Assembly: GCA_038030265.1 (NCBI GenBank)
Contig: CM075937.1
Coordinates: 34,638,198-34,702,197 of the forward strand
Direction of reading: 5' to 3'
DNA: 64,000 nucleotides
Source of the DNA: Corythucha ciliata
Lineage: Eukaryota; Arthropoda; Insecta; Hemiptera; Tingidae
In this document: one piece after another, positions 22,010 to 34,700 of the stretch
Layout of the letters: each line of letters opens with the position of its first letter
How positions within the stretch are numbered: the stretch's first letter is position 1
Made by a program: the position numbers and the translations under genes
The notes under the pieces: model-generated
The model's database searches: none
Seen by the model: only the letters and a program-made list of their open reading frames with translations
What the model was told of the DNA's origin: nothing

Positions 22010-22287
22010 CAAGGTGACTAAATTTTCTATAGGTGCCGCAGATCACTGCCCTTCACCTACGTCACGAGCAGTCCCAACCGCCATTGCGCTGGACCCAGTA
22101 CATTATTAATTGTTATTGGGCTGTGATTTTTGAGAATTCATAAACTTCATTTTCAAAATTAACTTGCTCTGCTGCTCTGGGGTGAGCAATCGGGAGCAAA
22201 GGACTGCTGGTGACGTCAGTGTCCACCCCTCCCGACCGATGGGCTGGGGGAAATCTGCGGCACCTATAGTAAAGTTTAGTTATCTTG
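22010..22287. mobile_element. hAT-type MITE copy 2, perfect 8-bp target duplication
   Basis: 278 bp with CAAGGTGACTAAA ends, flanked on both sides by GTTGACAT (22002-22009 and 22288-22295). It is the inverted relative of 9757-10037. Confidence 0.93.
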
Positions 22288-22518
22288 GTTGACATGTTGT
22301 AATTGGACCTTTTTTTTTTTTTTTGCACGAACAGCGTTTCCGACTTGAAACCGTTCAGATTTGACAGAATTTTTGAACAAAACATTTATGATTGTATTTG
22401 TATGAATGGGGCTTGGAAGAAGCTTACCGAAAAGTAAGTGCCATCTTTGTGTGTGAAAACAAGTGTATTGTACAACTTTCACGATTAAATTAGGTATTTT
22501 TCGTAATTTTAAAAGGTA

Positions 22519-22805
22519 CTAATTTTTATTTTTTTTAATTCGTTCACTTCTACTCAAATATGTGTACCAGTAAAACAAATTTATGAATAGAAAACAAAGA
22601 GGAAAGCCGATCCGTGACACTCGATCAATTTTAGACACGCTATTAAATCGGGGTGCTCGTTTTCGTTTGTGTCGCCTCATGGGTCTATTGTGATTCAGCG
22701 ACGATCCTCGATGGCTAGCAGACGCAGTTGTCTGTGGTGGATGAGTGGCTTCCGTGCGTGCGATGCAAGACGGTGTCTCTTGCGGTGAATCAACATTAGG
22801 GCATC
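22519..22805 (-). CDS. Channel gene coding exon 10 (loop end and M4)
   Basis: 287 bases with acceptor TTTTAAAG and stop TAG at 22519-22521. Codes a basic loop end ([20 protein letters not shown]), M4 and a short lysine/asparagine tail. Confidence 0.93.
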
Positions 22806-25800
22806 CTTTAAAAGAACAATAGAAAGCGAAAAATAAAATGAAAATGAACGATGAGAATAAGATTTTCAACGTGTACTACCCAAACACGAAGGAAGAGCTG
22901 TCCAAGTGTCTTCTCTTCCACTAATCGACGGTACCACGCAGGCCGACAAGGGTATCACCTGGGGAGAGATTCATAATAGTGGCTTAGTGTTTATACGTAC
23001 CCCTAATGCAAGTAGAAATTGTAAGTACGAACCTCTAAATAGGGGAATTCAGCGATTGTTTCCTGACAGTTACTACTCAAACGTTTCCTTCCAGAACTGC
23101 TGGTCATGCTCATCTTTCTCAACGATGTCTATAAAAGTTGAACACAAAGAAAAAGCTTAATACTGCTTCAAAATGTAAGTAAGCAAAACCAAGTAAACGA
23201 AAATTATTCGACATCGTGGGAAACCCTGTGATTCTTAACGAATTAAACGGAAAATATTGTTTTCTAGAGGGGGGGGGGGCAAGCAATTTTTACAGTAGAA
23301 CTTTCTTTGGCGGTAGAGTCTAGAAATTTTCTAATTTTATTTGAATGAATTGAACGACCAAAAAGGGCTTTGGGAAAAGTTGAAGGAACCTCTCCATCAC
23401 ATTCGCAACGAACTTCAGTAGCACTTTTCAAGCTAAAAACTCATAGTGCCTTAAAATCAAACATAGTTTTCAACATTGTTAGACAATCCATCTTGTCCGT
23501 CACAGCCCCCCCCCCCCAATATCCAGAATACGATTGGAGAGAAAATCTGACAGAGCAGGCATCCGTGGCGCGAACCCCACGAAATGGCTCCTCTGGAAGA
23601 ACCACTGATTTTTTTTTATTTTTACGCTATTATTACTTACAATGCGTACCGTCGTTAAAACTCACTCGTTAAAAGTGTATACCTTACTCGGATTTATATG
23701 TGTACACATATAATAATCCTATAAAATACCAAGTTTTCCAGATAGCGGACATTTCCTCCGGTCCGGAGGCCGGTCCGGTCCGCAAATTTTTGACTTTAGC
23801 TATGAAATTCTAGCGCTTTTTTTTATTTGAGCTGAGAATAGCGTTTTCGGATTTTAGGCGCAAATTAGCGCTTTTGCCAAAAACTATGGCAATATAATAA
23901 ATAAATAAATAAGTATATGTAATACATACACATATGTCGCATCCATGTCGAGTAATTGTCCATTTCACGAAGTGGCTCCACTTGCCGTAACTTCAAAAAA
24001 TTACGACATCTGGACAAAAAAATTGTCCATTTCTTGAAAAGTAAATCGTGTTTGTCCAGTTGCTGAAATCAAGTTTCCATACTACAAGTGGATGCAACAA
24101 CATTATCATTTTCGTGAAATGGATGAATGAGGAATCTCAGGTGCTGAAACAATTTTTTTTTTGTTTAAAAAGGTTATTTTACTGAGCACTCAAAAACCGT
24201 TAAAAAGTGACGTTGTGCATCCACTTGCAGTAAGAAAGCTTAATTGGCTTAAATTGGCCCCGTTGTAAAACTCAAACAATTGCTCAGGACTTGATGAGGT
24301 TTTGTTTTCAACACGTGTAAAATAAGAGGGAAGGGTTAATCACAATTAAACGTGTTATAGTTTAACAACGGACCCATTGTTAGCGGTGAAGTAATGTTTT
24401 ACCCCACGCATTAGCTAACTGTAAGTATTTTTCGTAATTTTAGCCGTAAGCTTGTGATTTTTCTCACTTCTGACCGTGAATCAGAGATTTTTCTCAATTT
24501 CAGCCGTGAATTAGCTATTTATCTCAATTTCAGTCTCAAATTATTATTATCGATTTTGGTCTGGAAGTTGCATCAAGAAACCTCGAATTAGTGTCTGCAA
24601 GATTAACACCTCGCATCTGCAGATTAACAACCAAAATTCCGTAATTCAACGAAAGTAGGACTATAATACAAAAAAAAAAGTTACAGTAGACCAATAATGA
24701 ACACAACAGAGCCGATCGTATTTTGAAGAGACAATAATTATAAGCGACTCACTCAATCAATCACTTTAGCTTAATTCGTTCAGCCTTAAATTGCATGCAA
24801 CAGCTCATTATCCCATTTGTGAAAATTTGCCTCAATTTCGACCCTTCTTTAGTAATAGAACCAGCACTTCCCCCCGTAGCAAGTAGATTTTGCGTCGTTT
24901 GATCGGCCTCAAATTGCATACCAGAGGTTTACATACGATTTGTGAAAATTTGCCGCCATTTCCCGCACAAACACAAAGCGGCAAGCGGTTTTTTTTCGGC
25001 ACTTTACGCCAATTTTGCGCATTTGCCGCACGTAACGTTGGTGATTTGCGTATTTTCAGTATTTTAGCAGAATTTTTCATTTGTACAACGGCAATGTCTT
25101 GAGGAATGAAATACTTTAGTCAGTAGCGTAGTCTTTCCTAACTTTACGCCACAGAGTGAACAAATAATACATTTCGTGTCGAGTGCGGAAAGTGAGAAAT
25201 ATCGTGCGAGTCTATCATACGAGCACATGATATTTCACTTTCCGACGAGTAGCGAACGATATTTTTCGCGCGACAGTTATTCAAATGTATCTAAACATAA
25301 TTAAATCATGGGAATTTAAAAAAAATTGTCGCAGTTAAGTAGACCGGTGACATTGACAACTGAAAAGCCGCCAAAGTATAAACAAAAGACAGGGGGGACT
25401 ATGAAACGCTATTTTCAGCTGTTCATATCTCACACCCGTGCGATATTTCTTTTCATCGTAACCGATGACGATAATGACCCCTTTCGAGAGAGGTTTCTGG
25501 TGCGGTTTTCCTTCCGTTCCGTTAAGTCGCGCGAAAAGTACAATTCCATCATTGCCAGGATTACTTTTTCTCACGGCTTGGTTCGAAACTCGCGCGTAAA
25601 GTGTCGCTTTCCTCACACGCTGTGAAATTAGTATATTACGATACAAGGTCGTAATGAAGGCTATTTTGGGGTGAGGGTGGAAGTGACCGGCACGAAACGC
25701 AAGTCGAGTGTTGGCAACCGCCCGAACCTGGGATGCCCATTACGACCGAGTATCGTACGCTATTTTTTCTATGGTCGTTAATTTTTGTCATTTCCAAAAA

Positions 25801-28697
25801 CTATAATTACACTTACACTTACCAAACCTCTAACGGGCAGTTGGAAGGTGCTTATTTTTAGTGGAAATATTTTCGCTTCATCATTATTTTTAAACAAATG
25901 AATTTAAAATATGTGATCCTAAATCCTATACTAGACAAATACATTCATAAAGTTTTAAGAACAGTGGAACACAGGCTACAATTATTGCTGTTCTAGTGTA
26001 CTGGAGTAAGATCATTGCCAGTGGCTTTCGTGGCCCAATACTTCAGATTGGAGGCCGATGGAAAAAGTGAAGGAAGAACCGTGAGCAATGGGCCCATTGT
26101 TCACGCTTGGATTTCATATCGCACGCATCTTCCACGGAAGGTAACAAAGTAGATTATTTCAAATGTCTATAGAAAAAAACTATTCTAATATTTTGTCGCC
26201 CGCCTCTCCCCCCACATTCGTTTTGCTTGACGCGTCCCTTAGGTCACAATGCCCGCCCCCCGGCGATCGCTCAGCTCGATCCTCCCCTTAAAAGCCGGCA
26301 CTGCTCAAAAGCTTTTACAACAAAAAGATCAAATCACAAAAAGCAGCAACCCCAAAATGCGCAAATAATAAAACGTTTTAACTACAAGAAGGTTCAACCA
26401 CAAAAACCTCTAACCCAAAAATGAACTACCTACAAAAAGTTATTACCTCCTGCCCTACGTGACCGGGACCCGCTCGATTGTAGCGGCTGGAGCGGGTTTA
26501 ACGATTTTAGCTGGGCGGGATATTTTCATAAGCCCTGACTACAAAAAGTCTAACAAAAGAAAACTTTAACCACAAAAGGTTGAAACCCGAAAATACCCCT
26601 AAAATTCTTTAATCACAAAATCAATGAACCATAAAAAACTCGAACAACAGAAATCAGCAACCCTAAAATGCTTCAATCAGAAAATGCTCTGACCACGAAA
26701 AGCTCTTACAAGTAAAAAAAAAAAAAAAATCAACCACACAAAGTACTTGACCACAAAATGCTCTAACCACAATAGCTTGGACCACAAAAAGCTCGGGCCA
26801 CGAAAAGCTTTAACCACAGAAAGCCGTGACCAAAGAAAAATATAACTACAAAAACTTGAACGACAAACGCAGAAAGCTGCAACCCCAAAATGCTCTAACC
26901 ACAAGAAGCACAAAATACGCAAAAAGTTCATCAGTTTAAACGAACACACACAATAAGATAAGCAAACGAAGATTTTGGTGAATGTTCATCATCAGTCCCT
27001 CTCACTCGCACACCCGTCGTCCACTTTCACGTAAAAGTAAAACATAAAATAAAATATTACGCACTTTTCGAGAACCGTCAGCCGTCGACCAAGGAGACGG
27101 GTCTTCGTCCGAGCTTGATTCGTCAGTACCCAAATCTGAGCCAAAGTAGCATTCACCCGAACCGTATTTTGTGAAATAATGGACTATGGCGAACTGTAAA
27201 AATAAAATCGAAACCAACGGTTAGAAGGTTTTATCAATTAATATAATATTTTTTCTCTTTTACCTGAATAATTGTCGCAAATATGAAAGCGAAAGAAAGA
27301 AAAACAAAAAAGTCGAGTGCCGTTGGGTATGGTACTTTGGGTAGATCTGTACGAGCTTCCAGACCCAAAAAGGTCATCGTCAGTACAGTCGTAATTCCTG
27401 AAACGAATAATAACAAAAATTAAGATCGTGACAGGAACAGATAGTTCTCACCAGACCGGACCCCCCCCCCCGGGGTTCCGGATTGTTTGTTATAGCATTA
27501 TGAGTTCATTTACTCTGCCCGTTACGACGCGAACATAATTTGAAGATCTTGGAAGAAGACCAGTCATATTTTTATTTCACCCTCAAAAAGCAAGAGCGGC
27601 TATTGGCGATTTAGATTAACCAAATGCGCTCTGCTGGCGGCCCCGCACCGAAGTAGGAAGAGCGGTAGACTCTCCACGGGCTCTTATGAGAAAATGCAGT
27701 TTTTGTTCTTTTTTATGAGTTTTTAGGATTTTTAAAGTTCATTTCTTATGATTCACTCATCATAGATGAATAATTGAGATAACATGAAAGAACTCGCGGT
27801 GAGAAAATGATGGCGTTTTCCATTTACTGAGAATTTCTCACTGCGAGGGGGATTTTTCCTTCCATCCTTGCTGAAGATCGGAAAAATCCCCCTACCAATG
27901 CAGAATATTGTGCAAATGAAAAAACGCAATGAGTTTTCAACTTTCTTAGCGAATTTCCCGGTTAAAAAGGGTTGTTCAGGCCAAAAAACAGACTGTCCTT
28001 GTCCAAATATTTAATTTTCCCCAATATTGTGCATATATCCATCACAGCTGGGGGTATAATTCCCCTCCTGTAGGTAGAGAACCTTTAAAACACAGGCACT
28101 CCAACACGGATTTCATCGCCATATTTGGCCCCTCAGTCGTTAGGGTAACACAATATCATGAATGAAAAAATTGTCATCGTAACAGCAAACAAACGATAAT
28201 TATAATCATATGAGGGAACAAGTATGGCGCCGATTTGCGTGTTGCAGTACTCGTGTTTTATAGTGCCTTACTGTAGGCCACAAGAAGGTAATGAGGAGGT
28301 GGCATGGGTCGGAATTTGCGGAGAAATTTATTTTTCCCCGTTTATTTACACTAAAATTAGAAATTATGATGTGCTCCGTTCCTCAAAAAATCGTTTGCTG
28401 AAATTTTAAGAAATATTGTATTTGGGCCCCCTTCACTCTCCCCCTTTCCAGTTATGACGTAATTTAGTCTTTGGCTTCAATGCGGGCATCACAGATTTCC
28501 CTACACGTATGTTATTGTTGCAGATCCTTGATTTTTTTTTTATGAATAATGTTGGGTGACAGCCTGACAGCTCATTTCAATTTCAAATAAGAGAGTTGTC
28601 CAGATATTTGAAAAATACTGCAGTTTCCAGTTTGCCCACGTTGTCGAAGGAACGGGGAACCGCGAGACGCCGAATACAATTTTTGTGAGTTTACCTG

Positions 28698-28732
<35 letters not shown>

Positions 28733-31700
28733 GCAAAACGGATGCACGTGAACCTGGCGGCACACGTATCAGTAAACACGACGAAAATGGCGCCATTCGT
28801 TTGTTTACTGTTTGTTTACGTTTGTTTAGCCCAAATTTTCGTTCGTTTAGCCCTGCAAAATACAATTAAAAAAAAAAATGTGTGCCGCCAAATTCACGCA
28901 ACGGCACACATGACCCCAATCGTATGTTTCGCTACATATTCAGACACAACTTCGTTTGTTTAAGTTTGTTTAGCCCAAATTTTCGTTTGTTTAGCCCTGC
29001 AACATACAATTTTTTAAAAAACTAAATGTGTGCCGCCAACTTCACGCAACGGCACACATGATCCCAATCAACAACAATATTTCCCATCTCCCATCTCCTT
29101 ACAACCAATAGTTCATTAGCATATCGCGTATTAGTTCTTAGCTCCTGGAATGTAATGTCGGTATGCAGGCAAGTCAGGCAATGTTTGTGAGACTGGGACG
29201 GAGGAGCAGCAGCATGGTTGTTGTCACTCCCAAGACGCAATTTGCAAAGAGTGGTGGCAATGCTCACGGGCTACTGTCCGTCGGCATCAATATGTGATGA
29301 TTGTGTTCATCAGCAAACCTGACGTGTAGGTACTTTGGACACGGGGAACCCCATCGGGCATGTTAGGAGCACTCAGGATGAGTTAAAAACTAGAAAACGT
29401 TTTAACAACAAATTGTTTCCTGGAGAGACCAAAAATACACAATTTTCCTTGGTCGTCAACCTCCTCTAGGAACGGCGACCGTGTCAACATCATGGTGTTA
29501 TTGTTTTTCTTATTAATTTGGGCTAAACAAACGATGTTCTGTCCGAATATGTAACGAAACAAACGATTGGGGTCATGTGTGCCGTTGCGTGAAGTTGGCG
29601 GCACACATGATGTATTTTCTTATAAATACATGTTTTGCTGGGCTAAACAAACGAGGGTGAGGAGATTTGAGGAGCCGTGCTAGCCCCTCCGAGTCCGGGA
29701 CCCGTTGGGTATGACGTAGGGGCCCAATTGGTGGCCTTGGCGTCGCCGGGCTCGGCTTGGCCGGGACGGCACCCCCCCCCCCCCCCCAAAAAAATGAAGC
29801 GAAACGAACGATTGGGGTCCTGTGTGCCGTTGCGTGAAGTTGGCGGCACACATTTTGTTTTTTTATAAATTGTATGTTGCAGGGCTAAACAAACGAAAAT
29901 TTGGGCTAAACAAACGTAAACAAACGATTTTCTGTCCGAATATGTAACGAAACAAACGATTGGGGTCATGTGTGCCGTTGCGTGAAGTTGGCGGCACACA
30001 TGATGTATTTTCTTATAAATACATGTTTTGCTGGGCTAAACAAACGAAAATTTTGGCAAAACAAACGAAAATTTGGGCTAAACAAACGTAAAAAAACGAA
30101 GTTGTGTCTGAATATGTAGCGAAACAAACGATTGGGGTCATGTGTGCCGTTGCGTGAAGTTGGCGGCACACATTTTGTTTTTAAAAAAATTGTATTTTGC
30201 AGGGCTAAACAAACGAAAATTTGGGCTAAACAAACGTAAACAAACAGTAAACAAACGAATGGCGCCATTTTCGTCGTGTTTAGTGATATGTGTGCCGCCA
30301 AGTTCACGTGCATGAAGAACGGAGTGGATTCGAATCATCCGAGGAGACGTACTGGGGGCCTATTCTCTAACTCCGAAGCAATAGCTTTTCCGAAGTCATA
30401 TATATGTTTATTTCATACATTTTCTTCAAACAAATGAATGAAATAGACACATGGCTGGCGAAAAAAATATTGCATGTTGTTAGAGAATAGGCCCCCTGAA
30501 ACTCTGACACCGTTGATAATGCACAGAAAAAATTTGTGTGTGTGCAGCAAGATCATTTTGCCGTGAGTGAAAGTGGAACCAGAGAGTTTGAAATGACCCG
30601 ATTTGTATATTACACCAAAAATATAATACCTACTCATAAATTGTTAATAATGAACTTGAAAATAGGACGCTTCCAAGATATAAGAGATTTGGCCACAATA
30701 TCATGTATGAACGACTTGTCTCAAAGTACCTAGTAATTGTGTCTAAAACGTTTCTTTCGAGTGGTCAGCTTCTTTTCGTCGCCGGCCTGTCAAACACACG
30801 ACGACCCAAAATCGGGCTTAACTAGGCCCCATCCTCAGTATTGCAAGGGGCAGCCTCAGGAATATTGGCCGCTGTGGTCCCCCCATGGATGGCGAAGCTT
30901 GTACCTCACACTTTTGAGTTACTTCGCCCTTTGGAGAGGCGGCTGGCTTGCTTGCACAGGACCGGGCTTTTTTTTTAGGGCAACTCACTAACTTAAGAAA
31001 GCCTCATGATTTAAAAAAATCAGTTTTTTGTGAGAGAGATAGAGAATGCATTAGACAAGGACAAAAAAAACTAAATTACGTCACACCCTTTTTTGGCGGG
31101 AAGTCAAATATTGCTATTTTAAATAATTTAAAAAAATAGTTATAATTGACAAGAAAAAAATATTTTTGGAAAATGTGCAACTTCCTAATTGAAGGAGTTA
31201 GTAATGAAAGGTTTTCTTTTCTTGTTTTCAATTTTAAATTTATTATTATTACAATAAAAAATTAATCATCAAAAAGTTATCTGTATAAAATGTTTACTAG
31301 AGTCACATTAGAGACTTTTTGAGACTCAAATGCCATGTTTGAAATGAATAAGCTGGAACAAGCCGGATTACGGATGAGTGTTAGTTTCTTTAGCGAAGTG
31401 GTTGAGATTTCAAGTAAAATTAGCGCATTAAAAGACGCAATTTCATGAGTTTACCCTATTCGGCAAAGAAAGCGAATTTCACCCCAGAAACTGACTGTGC
31501 TCACATAAAAAGGGCAATATTCCACGAAGAACTTCCACTTTTGCCGGTTAAACGATCGGTGTAGCCTTCTAAAGCGCCCCATGCACTGTCAGTTAAACTG
31601 AAGGCAATCGTGAGGCCGTCGATCGGGGTTACCCACACATTTTCAGTTAATCTGAAGGCCATGGACTGCAGTCCACCTGCAGTCCGTGAAAACTGAAGGT

Positions 31701-34700
31701 GTGTGGCCGTAGGACCGGCTAGGATCGGACGTGAGATCGTTGACTGACAGTGTATGTTGCCCGGACGTTCGCCTCTTGAGGCGATGGCCTGCAGGCAATC
31801 GCGTAGGGTATGGGGCGCTTAATGGATAAAAGCTGTCAATTCTTGAATTAGCGATTTGTCTCCATTTCAGACGTGAATTAGCGATTTTCCTTGCAAAGAA
31901 TTTGTGTTTTTTCTGATTTGAGCCGTTAATGAGCGATGGGATTTACCCGCGAATTAGCGCTAAATTTCCTAATTTTAGCCACGAAGTTGTCTCGAGAAAA
32001 CGCGACTTGCCATTTGCTCTATTCAATCCGGGAAATAGCAAATGTTTTCAATTTAACGCCGTAAACATCCATTTTTCCTGACTTCAGCCGTAAATTAGCG
32101 TTTTTCATCATCTTAGCAGCTAATTAGGGATTTTTCTATATTTCATCAACGAATTAGACCCCGCGCACACTAGGAGAAAAAAGACGCCGACGCGCGCGTC
32201 AGCGTCCGACTCGTGCAGTAAAAACACATAGAACTCTATGGGGCCTTTCACATTGGACGCTTACGCGAGAGTCGTCTCTTCCCCGAGAAAAAAGACGCCG
32301 ACGCGCACGTCAGCGTCCGACTCGTGCAATAAAAACACATAAAACTCTATGGGGCCTTTCTCGCGTCGGCGTCTTTTTTGTCCTAGTGTGCGCCGGCCCT
32401 TAGAGTTCCCTCCCTAATTTTCTCCGCAAACTAACTAACGCCTTTTCTGAAATTTGGCCGCGGATTAGCGATTTTTTTCACTTTCTGGCACGAAGTTACG
32501 ATCAGAAGCCACGAATTGACTGATTGTTTTCTCTATTTAATCCGCGAATCAGTAAATTTTATCGATAAATTAGCAAGTTTTCTCCATTTTAGCTGCGAAT
32601 TAGCAATTTTAGTCAATTTTGCGATTTTTCACCCTTTTAGCCGTGAATTATTGGTCGCGGTCAGGGGGTGTCAGGTTGGTTGGTAGGCAAACAAAGTTCA
32701 CTAGTTCAATTGGTTCAATCATCACTGCTCAGTTGTTGTCGCCATAGTGACATGGCGACGGGGGGTCGTTTGCCCTCCAACCAGTGTAACCTTCTTAGCA
32801 ACCTGACCGCGACCGATAGCGATTTATCTGAATTTTGCAGTGAATTCGTGTTTTTATTTATTTCAGCCGCTAATAGCGATTTTTCTCAATTGCATCCATG
32901 AATTAGCAACTTTTCTTAATTTTAGCTCCGGATTAGCGATTTGTTTCGCTTGCTTTTAGCCATGAATTAGCGTTTTTTCGCAGTTTTAGCCACGAACTTG
33001 CGCCTTCAGAAGCTAAAAATTGTCGTTTCCATACATCTAGGACCTAAGCGCTTTTATTTATTTTACAATTAATTCGCCTCGTGAATCACGTGATTTTAGC
33101 TGCTATTGAGCGATTTCCCCAATTTTATCCGTGAAGTAGCACTTTTCTTAATTTTTCCCACGAATTAGCGTGTTTTTCACTTTTAGCAATGAATTAAGCG
33201 TTTTTGGTTTATTATTCATTCTGAATAATACACCTATGTTTTCGGTCAGAAATTTTTTTTTACAACCCACCCTCAAACTTTTTCTGTGTAAGTTTTAACA
33301 TGTCTAGAATCGATTTCTGCAATGTCCGTCCGCCGTACGGGGGGCCATATCTTGCCCTAGGATTGCTGGAAAAAACTCGTTCTTTCGCACATAGACTCCA
33401 TTTGGGATCTAGTTGGTCCTAACATCTGATCAGTTTGATCAAATAACTCCCTGCCGTTTTATGCGCCAAAGGTGGGTCCAAAATGGGGGTTTTCAAAGGT
33501 TTTGAGATCATAGGAGTGTGGATGTCAATTTTCATGTAAATTCAAGACGGATTTGACTACATTCATGAATGATAAACCCATGTGTAAAATTTGCAGCGTC
33601 TTTCAGATTGAGCCACGAACTTCCGTTCTGAATAATCCGAGAATTCATGTTTTCGTAATTTTAGGGGCGAATTAGCGCTTTTTCTCATTGCCGAATTATT
33701 GATTTTTCACAATTTTATCCGTTAATTAGCGTGTTTCGTAATTGTAAACGCTAATGACTGTAATTTACACTTTATCCGCGATTTTAGAGCTTTTTCTCCG
33801 TTAACCGTGAAGTTTTCCTAACTTTATCCTTGATTTAGCACTTTTCTTATTTATGACCGTGAATCAGTTATTGTTTTTCAATAATTTCATCCGTTAATTA
33901 GCCATTTATCTCAATTTCAGCACCAAATTAGCGTTATTTTCCATTTTGGTCTGGATTAAGCGGGGCATTTGCCGCCCACGAGGAGGCGCGAAATGTAGCG
34001 ATTTCCATTTCCGCAAAAATCAGAGGTACGCCATAATCCAACGTTAAAGATGATTATTTACCACTGTATGCCATGGGCGGGCCATTTTGAAATGGCTCAG
34101 CTGAGTCAGCGGGCCACGTTTTGGCCCGCTGGCCCTCGGTTGGCCCCATGGCGGCCTACGCCTTGGCGTCCTCTTTTTGGCCGCATATACAATATTTGGT
34201 GCTTAACTCCACTTCCCCTTCTTTGAAGCTCTTTGATGAGACCGTGCATTTAACAAATTTATAATGATTCACATAGGCAACATATTATGAGACAACAAAA
34301 AGAGAAAAGGACTACGTACTGTCCATTATAGGTACAAAATAGGATACTAAACTCACTAAGTTGCCGAAATTTGATCTTTTGAAAGCACAGAAGAAGCACA
34401 GATCGAAGAAAGGTCGTAACCTCAAATCCTTTTTCAATCAAGTGTGGCAATAGCTAAGACGGAAAACATTGTAAACTCCTTAAAGACTGCAAAAACATTA
34501 TTTAGCCCTTACGTTGGTGGCAAGAGTAGGGCTCTTTTCCGCCATTACGACTCGACGCTAGCGCTGCAAGTGATAATCTGAAACGCCAATAGGAGGCCTA
34601 AAAATGGCTTTTAAAGGTAATATCTAATAAAATTACCGCAATTATTTAAAATTTGTAAACTCTTCGAAAGACTGATTTCCACAAAAATATTCTCCGATAA

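Larger units (their letters stand above)
31840..33960. repeat. Degenerate ~30-bp array (GTGAATTAGCGATTTTTCTC)
   Basis: The phrase (C)GAATTAGCG(A)TTTTT, then CAATTTTAGCCGT, recurs about every 30 bases for 2 kb with heavy divergence. Two short inverted-repeat elements (32157-32399 and 32653-32814) and one dispersed repeat (33318-33450) are inserted. The same unit occurs near 23850, 24500, 43320-44480 (reverse) and 45280-45680. Confidence 0.85.

Noticed and set aside
28572..30338. Several overlapping open frames with repeated histidine/threonine phrases that look like a protein family
   Set aside because: They are translations of the foldback element modules; the same DNA word gives the same peptide in each copy, in both orientations.
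31840..33960. Regularly spaced repeats resembling a CRISPR array
   Set aside because: Units are diverged, spacers are not unique fixed-length segments, no cas genes are present, and the DNA is eukaryotic.
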